A DNA stretch of 11,680 bases from assembly GCA_934717675.1 (NCBI GenBank), contig CAKUYZ010000057.1:1-11680 (forward strand), given 5' to 3'. The translations under genes were made by a program, and so were the position numbers. Position 1 is the stretch's first letter; each line of letters starts with the position of its first letter. The notes below the pieces were generated by a model. That model was not told where the DNA came from and searched no databases. It worked only from the letters and a program-made list of their open reading frames with translations. Origin of the DNA: an uncultured Bacteroidales bacterium. Lineage in GTDB: Bacteria > Bacteroidota > Bacteroidia > Bacteroidales > Marinilabiliaceae. Of this stretch, positions 1-6,600 are shown one piece after another.

Positions 1-479
1 GGGCCAGCCCGACAGGGAGCTACATCAAAAAACAGCGTCCAGTGCGACGCACACACTTCGCATTGACTCTTGCAAACAACGTCGTACGGCACAGGCGGCG
101 CGATGCACCCTGTCGCCACCTCCCCCACAACAGCGGAGTGAAAGGCCGAAAGCCCACCACTCTCACCGTCAACAACGGTGTCGCCCTCAACAACGCCACG
201 GCGGCACAACGAGGCCAAACGGTCGGTGAATGACGCAACAAAAGAGCGCAGGCGCAAAAAAGAAGACATCTGGCAACCACCACGCACCGCGCAGCAATCG
301 CCACCAAGAGAAGCGGAGCGCACTGGGAGCGCGCCACATTGCAAGCGCACCTCGGAATCGGTGGCCAACAACACCTCCCTCAGCATAGACCGCAACTGCG
401 AGTGCGGCTCAGCGAACCCCGCCCCGTACAACGAGAGCAGGAGTGAGACGCTGAGCAACTTTACGTATACTTTGTCCAT
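1..479 (-). CDS. Secreted cysteine-rich protein of unknown function, 3' end beyond window
   Basis: I do not recognise this protein. A minus-strand frame starts at ATG 477-479 and stays open for 159 codons to the window edge. In this roughly 57% GC stretch, that length without a stop is unlikely by chance. The N-terminus is a textbook signal peptide: Lys3 and Lys7, a hydrophobic core at about residues 8-19, and a probable cleavage site after Ala-Gly-Phe-Ala (20-23), so the product should be exported. The visible mature part has ten cysteines (48, 62, 63, 69, 92, 125, 136, 140, 143, 156), including C136-x3-C140-x2-C143. Third codon positions are strongly G/C over the first ~55 codons, as in a real gene; further on the protein becomes Arg/Gly/Val-rich and less typical, so a frameshifted or decaying gene is possible. 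A TAnnTTTG element lies about 50 nt upstream. It follows the DUF2851 gene after 185 bp. I am fairly sure of the start region and less sure of an intact product. Confidence -1.
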   Translation of the reverse strand, partial: MDKVYVKLLSVSLLLSLYGAGFAEPHSQLRSMLREVLLATDSEVRLQCGALPVRSASLGGDCCAVRGGCQMSSFLRLRSFVASFTDRLASLCRRGVVEGDTVVDGESGGLSAFHSAVVGEVATGCIAPPVPYDVVCKSQCEVCASHWTLFFDVAPCRAG

Positions 480-530
480 GCGAGGAAAAAGAGTGTGACA
501 GCTTTACTGGGCGAAACCCCGAACCTGCCG

Positions 531-538
531 CAAAACTA
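531..538 (-). promoter_or_regulatory. Bacteroides-type -7 element (TAGTTTTG) upstream of the cysteine-rich gene
   Basis: Read on the minus strand this is TAGTTTTG, an exact match to the TAnnTTTG -7 consensus of Bacteroides vegetative promoters. It would start transcription near 524, giving a leader of about 45 nt before the ATG at 479. The nearest -33-like element is a TTG at 561-563, 22 bp away and so slightly far. The inverted repeat with arms 498-505 and 544-551 (ACAGCTTT / AAAGCTGT) straddles the element. This is a consensus match only. Confidence -1.
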
Positions 539-619
539 ATGAAAAAGCTGTTAAGCGACGCAATGATAGTGTATAAAAGCTCATTTGATGGCCGACAAAG
601 TCATGAATGGGGCCGGCGC

Positions 620-648
620 TTGGCCACGGCTTATGGCAAAGTGGCCAA
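620..648. repeat. Inverted repeat after the DUF2851 gene
   Basis: Perfect 8-bp arms (TTGGCCAC at 620-627, GTGGCCAA at 641-648) enclose a 13-nt loop, 17 nt beyond the DUF2851 stop. The position suits transcript termination or 3'-end protection, but no T-run follows on the minus strand, so it is not a canonical intrinsic terminator. The remaining sequence between 480 and 664 holds only the promoter-like element and a second inverted repeat; I see no gene there. Confidence -1.
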
Positions 649-664
649 ATCTGCAGCGCAGGCA

Positions 665-1888
665 CTAGCCTTTGTCACAATAGGCCGAAGACAGGTGCAA
701 AAGGGCTTGCGCGTCAGCCTCATTTTGCGGCTCTATGCCGACCTCCCTCCATCTATCAATCACAGAGTTTCTTTCCATTGGCAAATCTTTGAGCAAGTCT
801 AGGGCGAAAGACTGCCTCCCCGCATCGGCATATCGGCGCGCCTCGGCCAAGGCGAAAGGCACAACAGCGTTGACCACCACGAGCCGCCTAGTGGCCACCC
901 CCAAGCCTTTGGCGCACACTGAGTGAGACTGCACGCCGAGACGGTAATGAGTGTCCCAATAATCTGATGGCGTCACAGACAAAACATCATTCAACGGCAG
1001 CGACAAGCAACTCTCAAAATTACCTGGCAACGCCCTTACGATGGCGGCCAACTGGACAAGCCGGACGTCTGGGAAATTTTGAGGGCGCAGCCTTGCGTAT
1101 TTCCATATGGAGCCGTCTATGGGTGACAAGCCGAATTTAGCTCGCAGCAACGCGTATTCCCGTTTTAACGCAGTGACATAATCGCTACCCGCTTGGCACG
1201 ACTCCAACAGCCCCGCTTGACCTAGCAAAACGGCCTCAGTCTGTATGTTGCCGTTGTGCTTCAGCAGAACACGCAATGGCGTGTGCCTGGCCATAAGCTC
1301 CATGGGCTCGGAGTTGACACGCGAGCCCATGGAGCGGGCTAGTAGGCAGAAAAAGGCCTGATCCACATCACCCTTGAACTCATCAATGTGACGTAACGCC
1401 AAGTCTGCCTTTTGCCCCATACGTTCAGCCACAAGCGCATCTAGCCATGCGATTGAGACGACAGACGGTACCGACCGTAACACTTCTGCGCACCGTATGG
1501 ATTCCAAGCCTTTAACACTGCGCAGAGCCTCATATCGCTCATAGAGCGACATATCAAATCGCAAAACGACCTCTGGCACCGTCTCGCCCCTGCTTGTGGT
1601 GACCTTGCGGCCCGAAGACTGCCCAACGACGTGCAAAATCACGTTGTCATAGGCGGGGTCGGAGTCATGGCCATGCCGAAACCATTCGTCTGTGGTCTTG
1701 TGCACCTCTATGTTCCCGGCCCACGTGGTGCCTCCCACCCTAACTTGAGCGTTAAAGAAATCGGGCCCCGCATCCGTGTTCAGCCGGCCTGGGTTGAGCA
1801 CCTCCACAACATCGCCATCGGTGGTGCGTTGCTCGGCAGAGGCATAGAGCCGCTGACCCCATACGTATTGCAAGAAATCCTCCGTCAT
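665..1888 (-). CDS. DUF2851 family protein
   Basis: A 407-residue protein with the features of the Bacteroidota family DUF2851, whose biochemical function I do not know to be established. The conserved block is N-terminal: NPGRLNTDAGPDFFNA (32-47), WAGNIEVH (56-63), then W69, HGH (72-74) and VILHVV (84-88). There is no signal peptide and no membrane segment, so it should be cytosolic. The length is full for the family. The P42-D43 ... E61-V-H63 arrangement in a predicted strand-rich region recalls the PD-(D/E)xK nuclease pattern with His in place of Lys; this is inference only. The start ATG (1886-1888) overlaps the response-regulator stop in an ATGA, so translation is probably coupled to the two-component operon. 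The stop is TAG at 665-667. The family call is firm; the role is open. Confidence -1.
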   Translation of the reverse strand: MTEDFLQYVWGQRLYASAEQRTTDGDVVEVLNPGRLNTDAGPDFFNAQVRVGGTTWAGNIEVHKTTDEWFRHGHDSDPAYDNVILHVVGQSSGRKVTTSRGETVPEVVLRFDMSLYERYEALRSVKGLESIRCAEVLRSVPSVVSIAWLDALVAERMGQKADLALRHIDEFKGDVDQAFFCLLARSMGSRVNSEPMELMARHTPLRVLLKHNGNIQTEAVLLGQAGLLESCQAGSDYVTALKREYALLRAKFGLSPIDGSIWKYARLRPQNFPDVRLVQLAAIVRALPGNFESCLSLPLNDVLSVTPSDYWDTHYRLGVQSHSVCAKGLGVATRRLVVVNAVVPFALAEARRYADAGRQSFALDLLKDLPMERNSVIDRWREVGIEPQNEADAQALLHLSSAYCDKG

Positions 1889-2622
1889 AGGGTTAGTTTT
1901 TCCAAGGCCGAATGGAGATTCTGTTTGTAACCGTCGCCCACGGGAATGCGCACATTGCCAACAAAGACGCCGCCGCGTTCAACACCAGAGACCTTTCTTA
2001 TGTTGACAATGAAAGATTTATGCAATCGCAAGAATGGCCGTCCCGCAAGTCTCGCCTCCATTTGCTTCATTGTGGCAATAGTGAGGATTGGCTTAGGCTG
2101 ACCATCTTGATATATTTTGACGTAGTCCTTCAGCCCCTCAATGTAACATATGTGATCATATTCAATCTTCACAAGCTTGTAGTCACTTTTGACAAAAAAG
2201 AAAGAGTCTGCCGAAGAAAAAGGCACAATGCTGGTGGCCTCTGCGCCATCTTCCAGCTCAATCAGCCTCCTCACCTTGGTTGCGGCTCTCTTAAACTCGT
2301 CAAGATCAAACGGTTTCAGGAGATAGTCCACGACACCGAGCTTGAACCCGTCCACGGCATATTCGTCATAGGCTGTCGTGAAGACAACCTTAGGCCTCTC
2401 CGAATTTCCAAGTGATTTGGCCAACGCCAAACCTGAGACTCCAGGCATTTGAATGTCAAGGAACACAACATCTATCCCACCCCGCCCAAGCGCCTCCTTA
2501 GCCTCAGAGACGGACGAGCAGCACCCTACAAGAGACAGGAAATCTACTTGGCGGACGTACCCCGCCACCAGTTCCAGGGCTAAAGGTTCATCGTCCACAA
2601 TTAAAGTCCTAAGTTGCCGCAT
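1885..2622 (-). CDS. LytTR-family DNA-binding response regulator
   Basis: A 245-residue response regulator of the LytR/AlgR class. The receiver domain (about 4-120) shows the acidic pair D10-D11, phospho-acceptor D56 in FLDIQMPG, the switch residues T82/T83 and the conserved lysine K103 in LLKPF. A short linker leads to a LytTR domain (about 141-240) with the usual features: FFFVKSDYK at the first strand, a YIEGLKDYV segment, and FLRLHKSFIVN (197-207), which bears contact residues. Phosphorylation by the upstream kinase should enhance binding to direct repeats in promoters. The ATG at 2620-2622 overlaps the kinase stop by one base (TAATG), and the stop overlaps the DUF2851 start by four, so the three genes form one translationally coupled operon. 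All key receiver residues are present. Target genes cannot be read directly; the divergent DUF4230 gene is a candidate. Confidence -1.
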   Translation of the reverse strand: MRQLRTLIVDDEPLALELVAGYVRQVDFLSLVGCCSSVSEAKEALGRGGIDVVFLDIQMPGVSGLALAKSLGNSERPKVVFTTAYDEYAVDGFKLGVVDYLLKPFDLDEFKRAATKVRRLIELEDGAEATSIVPFSSADSFFFVKSDYKLVKIEYDHICYIEGLKDYVKIYQDGQPKPILTIATMKQMEARLAGRPFLRLHKSFIVNIRKVSGVERGGVFVGNVRIPVGDGYKQNLHSALEKLTL

Positions 2623-3707
2623 TATGGTCTGTTTTGTTTGTCGTCAATGGCCAAGGGGGCCAATGGAATCTGCACAACGGCGCGAAAGGAACGGCCATCA
2701 TCTTCCGCCCCCGCCTGAAAAAGACATTTGCCTCCATAAATCAGATCCAGTCTCTTCCGCAGGTTGGCTAATCCGATGCCAGAATGGTGAGCGTTATCTA
2801 CCCCTAGATCCGTGTGAAAGACACTATTCTCGATACAAAAATTCAGCATGCCTTCAGAAACATTCATCTCACAACGTATTTCCACTTCGCCTCTCGGTCC
2901 CAATCCATGCTTAAACGCATTCTCAACCAACGGGATGAACAGCAGAGAGGGAATCTCGACATCTACGGATGGCGATGGCAAAGAGAAAAAAACTTTGGCA
3001 TCGCCGCGCAGCCTCAGCTTCATAAGCGTGACATAGTTTCGCAAAAACTCCACCTCCTGCGAGAGCGACACCGTTGGCCCGCTGCCGTCATAAAGGATGA
3101 ATCTCATCATCTTGCTTAGGCTGTGCACGGCCTTTTGCGCATCAGATGGAGACGTCCCGATGAGGGAATATATGTTATTTAGGCAATTGAAGAAAAAATG
3201 CGGCCGGATCTGATAACGGAGCAAACGCAACTCTGAGGCCAGGGCCTCGTTCTCAATCTTCTTGCGCTCAATCTCCATCTTGTGCAGGCTTACGAAATGG
3301 CGCAAGCCTAAAGAAGCGCAAATGGCCAAAACGGAGAATATTATATCATTGAAAATGAACAACGTGTGCAATCCGACATCCTGACCACGTCTGCGCGGCA
3401 CGGCATCATACAAGTCCAAGACGTCATTTAGCCACCCGCGCACCAGAGATACCAGCAAGAACAAAAGGACGTTGAACAGAATAAAAAGAAGATATTTCTT
3501 CTTGAAAAGCAATTTGTCTATGGCCCACAATAGATTGCCATAGAACGTCATCATCAGCCCAACCAGCATGACGCAATTTCGCCGCGCGAAGCGGAACACA
3601 GCGTCATTTTCTAAACCATATATAAGCGGAATGCCGAAAAGGACGCCCCAGACCAAGACGTGAATAAGAGCCACATGGGCAGACCTCAAGTTTTTCCAAA
3701 ATCTCAT
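2622..3707 (-). CDS. LytS-like membrane sensor histidine kinase
   Basis: A 361-residue sensor kinase of the His_kinase (PF06580) class that partners LytTR regulators. The N-terminal half has four predicted membrane segments (about 11-31, 43-62, 72-90, 115-134) with almost no extracytoplasmic domain, suggesting that it senses within the membrane or close to it. A short charged helix (about 141-163) leads to the phospho-acceptor motif QIRPHFFFN with H170. The ATPase part keeps the N box (IPLVENAFKHG, N263) and the glycine box (SGIGLANLRKRL, 309-320). The kinase is therefore expected to be active. The start at 3707 lies 23 bp downstream of a TATCTTTG -7 element. The gene overlaps the response regulator by one base. 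The signal is unknown. Most Bacteroidota LytS-type kinases of this length share the layout, so the family call is very secure. Confidence -1.
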   Translation of the reverse strand: MRFWKNLRSAHVALIHVLVWGVLFGIPLIYGLENDAVFRFARRNCVMLVGLMMTFYGNLLWAIDKLLFKKKYLLFILFNVLLFLLVSLVRGWLNDVLDLYDAVPRRRGQDVGLHTLFIFNDIIFSVLAICASLGLRHFVSLHKMEIERKKIENEALASELRLLRYQIRPHFFFNCLNNIYSLIGTSPSDAQKAVHSLSKMMRFILYDGSGPTVSLSQEVEFLRNYVTLMKLRLRGDAKVFFSLPSPSVDVEIPSLLFIPLVENAFKHGLGPRGEVEIRCEMNVSEGMLNFCIENSVFHTDLGVDNAHHSGIGLANLRKRLDLIYGGKCLFQAGAEDDGRSFRAVVQIPLAPLAIDDKQNRP

Positions 3708-3729
3708 GCCACATACAAACGAGTGCTAA

Positions 3730-3737
3730 CAAAGATA
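3730..3737 (-). promoter_or_regulatory. -7 element (TATCTTTG) for the two-component operon
   Basis: On the minus strand this reads TATCTTTG, a perfect TAnnTTTG match, placed so that transcription would begin about 15-20 nt before the kinase ATG. No good TTTG -33 element is present at the expected distance, which fits a weak or activator-dependent promoter. The whole region between the two divergent genes is only 66 bp (3708-3773), so the promoter for the plus-strand DUF4230 gene must lie here or inside the kinase gene; I could not find a clear one. Confidence -1.
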
Positions 3738-3773
3738 GCATTTTTATTATATTAGCGACAGTACTAACAGCTT

Positions 3774-4448
3774 ATGGCCATGAACAATCAAGATGCCAAG
3801 TCGCAAGAAGCTGGAGCCAAAATAAAAATAGCTTTGGTGGCGGCGACAGTCTCGGCCGCCATTGTGGCTGCTTATTTCATTGGCAGAAATAACGCTCCCG
3901 CTCCCGGCAGCCAAACACCACAACATATAGACATAATGGTTGTGGAGCAACGTCTGTCTAGCATTAGTGAACTTGCCACGGTGAGCTATAAATATACCGA
4001 TATGGCAAACATAGAGAAAAACGAGAAGCTATGGGGAATGACGTTACCGTTCTCCACAAGCAGAATGTGGATAAAATATGGAGGCGAAATAAAAGCGGGA
4101 GTAGACATGCACAAGGCAAGGGTGGAGGTAAAAGATGACACTCTTGTCATAATATCACTTCCGCGACCGCAGATCCTCTCACACAGCGTGGACCCGTCTG
4201 GCATAAAAATCTTAAATCAAGACAGCGGGCTTTTCTCATCAATAGGCGTGAGCGACTTCAACAAGTTTTGCGCGGCTCAAAAAGACAGCATGGAGGCGCA
4301 AGCAGTGGCCCACGGGCTGCTAAATGCGGCATCGGCCAAGGCTGCGGACGGATTGGAAATAGTTGCCGCCCCACTGCGCAACATGGGTTACTCAGTAAAT
4401 ATTGTGACAAATGGCGGCAATGCGGAGATGAGCCGAAGCATGAATTGA
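3774..4448 (+). CDS. DUF4230 domain protein, single-pass membrane anchored
   Basis: A 224-residue protein that fits the DUF4230 family, which is widespread and of unknown function. After a polar N-terminus (1-16) there is one hydrophobic segment (about 17-37) with no cleavage site, so the bulk of the protein should be anchored outside the inner membrane. The body has the family pattern: an early predicted helix with LSSISELATVSYKYTD (56-71), a strand-rich middle in which GEIKAGVDM and the VKDDTLVIISLPRPQIL region alternate, and a C-terminal helical part ending in a short strand near NMGYSVNIV. ATG 3774 is used; the in-frame ATG at 3780 is an equally possible start and would not change the topology. 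It is the only plus-strand gene, divergent from the two-component operon, and ends at a two-way terminator shared with the TPR gene. Confidence -1.
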   Translation: MAMNNQDAKSQEAGAKIKIALVAATVSAAIVAAYFIGRNNAPAPGSQTPQHIDIMVVEQRLSSISELATVSYKYTDMANIEKNEKLWGMTLPFSTSRMWIKYGGEIKAGVDMHKARVEVKDDTLVIISLPRPQILSHSVDPSGIKILNQDSGLFSSIGVSDFNKFCAAQKDSMEAQAVAHGLLNAASAKAADGLEIVAAPLRNMGYSVNIVTNGGNAEMSRSMN

Positions 4449-4469
4449 TAAGACTAAGGACAAAAGAAA

Positions 4470-4500
4470 TGCGGCCCAGTAGCGAAACTACCGGGCCGCA
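4470..4500. terminator. Bidirectional intrinsic terminator
   Basis: 13-bp arms with one mismatch (4470-4482 and 4488-4500) enclose a CGAAA loop. On the plus strand the hairpin is followed by TCCTTTTTG; on the minus strand it is followed by TTTCTTTTG. It lies between the convergent stops of the DUF4230 gene (4448) and the TPR gene (4525) and should end both transcripts. Confidence -1.
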
Positions 4501-4524
4501 TCCTTTTTGTGGCAAAGGGAGCGA

Positions 4525-5163
4525 TTAAAGAGCAGCCAACTGCTTGTCTATGCCCTCTTTAATAGCCTTGGCATTGGCATCGTCCGGGTTAATCTCCAAG
4601 GCTTTCTCCACGAGCGGTTTAGCCTCAGAGAATTTGGCCTTGGCGTTGGCCTTGAGCTCGTCGAGCTTGTCGGCCGCAGCCGTTTGCATGGCCTTGGTGA
4701 CGTCCGCACCCTCGTTATAGAGCTTGAAAGCCTGGTCGCGGAAGTGCTTGGCATAGTCCTTCTTAAAGAGGCTGCCAGTCTTTCCGTTCTTGAACTTCTC
4801 GTAGCCGCTTTCGAGTGCTTTTACGTACTCGTCTTCTTTTTTCTGTGCCTTCAAGATTGTGGCCTGACGATATGCGGCATCAGCCTCTTTGTAGCCAAGC
4901 TCTTGCGCCTTAGCGTAATAGGTGTAGGCCAAATCGAGATCCTTGGTCCTCTGTGCGCACATGCCGGCGTTATAGACGGTGGCTGCGTCTACTGAGTCCC
5001 CCCACAAGGTGATAGCCTGCTTGTAGGCATCGAGAGCCTCAGCAAACTGCTTATTGCGGACAAACTCATTGCCCTCATTTTTGTACTCATCCGCGCTCTT
5101 GTCTTGCGCCGTGGCGAATGTGGCAGCGGCCAACATTGCCATCAGAATTCCAAACTTTTTCAT
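4525..5163 (-). CDS. Secreted tetratricopeptide-repeat protein
   Basis: A 212-residue exported TPR protein. The ORF is open upstream to 5325, but ATG 5161-5163 is the credible start because it begins a standard signal peptide (MKKFGILMAMLAAATFATAQ, cleavage around residue 19-20), while the upstream extension overlaps the end of thrC and looks random. The mature part has a TPR pair at about 24-57 (EYKNEGNEFVRNKQFAEAL) and 62-95 (VYNAGMCAQRTKDLDLAY), a more divergent helical middle, and a last repeat at about 173-206 ending in ALEINPDDANAKA. Lys, Ala and Asp/Glu dominate. TPR proteins bind other proteins, so it is probably a periplasmic scaffold or assembly factor; no partner can be named. It follows thrC after 121 bp, with a probable terminator in between, so it is likely a separate transcription unit. 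Confidence -1.
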   Translation of the reverse strand: MKKFGILMAMLAAATFATAQDKSADEYKNEGNEFVRNKQFAEALDAYKQAITLWGDSVDAATVYNAGMCAQRTKDLDLAYTYYAKAQELGYKEADAAYRQATILKAQKKEDEYVKALESGYEKFKNGKTGSLFKKDYAKHFRDQAFKLYNEGADVTKAMQTAAADKLDELKANAKAKFSEAKPLVEKALEINPDDANAKAIKEGIDKQLAAL

Positions 5164-5201
5164 ATCATTCAAAAAATACACTTTCAAAGAAACACTCCCC
5201 C

Positions 5202-5241
5202 AAAAACGAGGGAGGGCCGCAGAGAGAGGCCCACGCCTCCC
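5202..5241 (-). terminator. Probable intrinsic terminator of the thrA-thrC unit
   Basis: On the minus strand, 44 nt past the thrC stop, GGGA and GGGCC on the 5' side pair with GGCCC and TCCC on the 3' side (5214-5218 with 5228-5232; 5210-5213 with 5238-5241), leaving a 5-nt bulge. A TTTTT tract (5202-5206) follows. The shape is that of an intrinsic terminator, although the bulge makes it imperfect. It separates thrC from the TPR gene. Confidence -1.
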
Positions 5242-5284
5242 AGACCAACCCGTGACCATATGGAACAAACTCCTTGCCAAACCG

Positions 5285-6574
5285 CTACTTGAGCGATGAC
5301 AAAATGTTGTGATAGTCCTTATCAATCAAGACAGACTTCTTAGTCCCGTTGAGGAACTTGGCAAGGCGTGCCGGAATCTCCACTTTCTTGCCTGCAAACT
5401 TCTCGACCGTATCGATAAACTTGGCTGGGTGAGCCGTCTCGAGGAACAACCCCTGCTCCCCCGCAGCCAAATGGTCGCGAAGTGCGGCAAAGCCTACTGC
5501 TCCGTGCGGGTCGCAGACATAGTTAAAGTCTTTGCACACCTCTGCTATGGTCCTGCCAATCTGCTCATCGGAATAGCTGAAGCTGGAGACAACCTTACGC
5601 AGCTCATTGACATCTTTGCCAAAGAGTTCGTAGACACGGGCGAAATTGCTCGGATCGCCAACATCCATCGCGTTTGCAAGCGTATGGAGAGACGGCTGCG
5701 GCTTGTACTCGCCAGACTGGAGGAAATCAGGGAACACCTTATTGGCATTGACGGCGGCGATGAAACGCTTGACGGGCATGCCCATCTTGTAAGCGACAAG
5801 GCCCGCCGTGATGTCGCCGAAATTTCCGCTAGGGACGCACACCACAAGGTCTTTCCACTTATCCTGAGGAATTTGCGCAAGAGCGTGAACATAGTAGACG
5901 CTCTGCGGCAAGAAACGCGCAAGATTGATGGAGTTGGCAGAGGTCAGGATCTTCTGGGCATTGACCTCGGTATCCATAAACGCCTCTTTGACCATGCGCT
6001 GGCAATCATCAAACACGCCTTTTACCTCGTAGGCGTTGACATTTTGCCCAAGGGTTGTGAACTGAAGCTCCTGAAGTTTGCTGACAAGGCCTGACGGATA
6101 CAGAATGTGCACGTATACATTAGGCACGCCCAAGAAGCCGTTGGCAACCGCGCTGCCGGTGTCTCCGCTTGTCGCAGCCAACACGTTGATGGGGCGGCCG
6201 CCAAAATCAGCAAAATAAGACATGACACGCGCCAAGAACCTGGCGCCGACATCTTTAAATGCCAACGTCGGGCCATGGAACAGTTCAAGTGACATGATGT
6301 TGTCACTCACTTTGACAACGGGCACGGCAAAGTTGAAGGCATCTTCAACCATGGCCTTGAACTTGTCTTCTGGAATGTCTGGGCAGAAGAAATGCTTGAG
6401 CATCTCAAAGCCAATCTCACCCATGCTGCGCCCAGGAACCCAATCCCAAAATGATTTCGGGAGAACGGGAATGCTCTCAGGCATATACAGCCCCTTGTCT
6501 GGAGCCAACCCCTTGAGGACAGCCGTCTTCAAGTCGGCCGTCAGACTCTTGTTGTTTGTGCTATAAAATTTCAT
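5285..6574 (-). CDS. thrC: Threonine synthase
   Basis: A 429-residue PLP enzyme that converts O-phosphohomoserine and water to threonine and phosphate, the last step of threonine synthesis, in the cytosol. The Schiff-base lysine is K107 in the signature HGPTLAFKD (100-108). The substrate/PLP contacts AATSGDTGSA (133-142) and VPSGNFGD (247-254) are intact. The N-terminus begins with the typical FYSTN segment of the long (E. coli/yeast-like) threonine synthase class, and the length agrees with that class. The ATG at 6572-6574 lies 26 bp after the thrA stop, so the two genes form an operon. In Bacteroides, a phosphoglycerate-mutase-like gene thought to act as homoserine kinase usually lies between them; here there is no room for it. 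The enzyme needs phosphohomoserine, so a kinase must be encoded elsewhere or be absent. Confidence -1.
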   Translation of the reverse strand: MKFYSTNNKSLTADLKTAVLKGLAPDKGLYMPESIPVLPKSFWDWVPGRSMGEIGFEMLKHFFCPDIPEDKFKAMVEDAFNFAVPVVKVSDNIMSLELFHGPTLAFKDVGARFLARVMSYFADFGGRPINVLAATSGDTGSAVANGFLGVPNVYVHILYPSGLVSKLQELQFTTLGQNVNAYEVKGVFDDCQRMVKEAFMDTEVNAQKILTSANSINLARFLPQSVYYVHALAQIPQDKWKDLVVCVPSGNFGDITAGLVAYKMGMPVKRFIAAVNANKVFPDFLQSGEYKPQPSLHTLANAMDVGDPSNFARVYELFGKDVNELRKVVSSFSYSDEQIGRTIAEVCKDFNYVCDPHGAVGFAALRDHLAAGEQGLFLETAHPAKFIDTVEKFAGKKVEIPARLAKFLNGTKKSVLIDKDYHNILSSLK

Positions 6575-6600
6575 AACGTAGAAGATTCAAGAAGACAAGG

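Noticed and set aside
136..180. Two adjacent hairpins (GAGTG/CACTC and CACCGT/ACGGTG), first considered a structured RNA
   Set aside because: The stems are short (5-6 bp) and lie inside the probable coding frame; no known RNA family motif is present.
20..337. Minus-strand 105-codon ORF rich in Cys, Leu and Arg
   Set aside because: It is out of frame with the longer open frame (1-479) that has a proper start and signal peptide; its composition looks like shifted-frame translation.
407..456. 8-bp inverted repeat GCTCAGCG / CGCTGAGC
   Set aside because: It is within the signal-peptide-coding part of the edge gene with a 34-nt loop; chance is an adequate explanation.
539..802. Plus-strand 87-codon ORF starting MKKLL
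   Set aside because: It overlaps the C-terminal end of the DUF2851 gene in antisense, has no hydrophobic core or family resemblance, and is explained by chance.
5164..5325. 54-residue N-terminal extension of the TPR protein
   Set aside because: It overlaps the thrC end and spans the probable terminator; the internal ATG at 5161-5163 begins a clear signal peptide.
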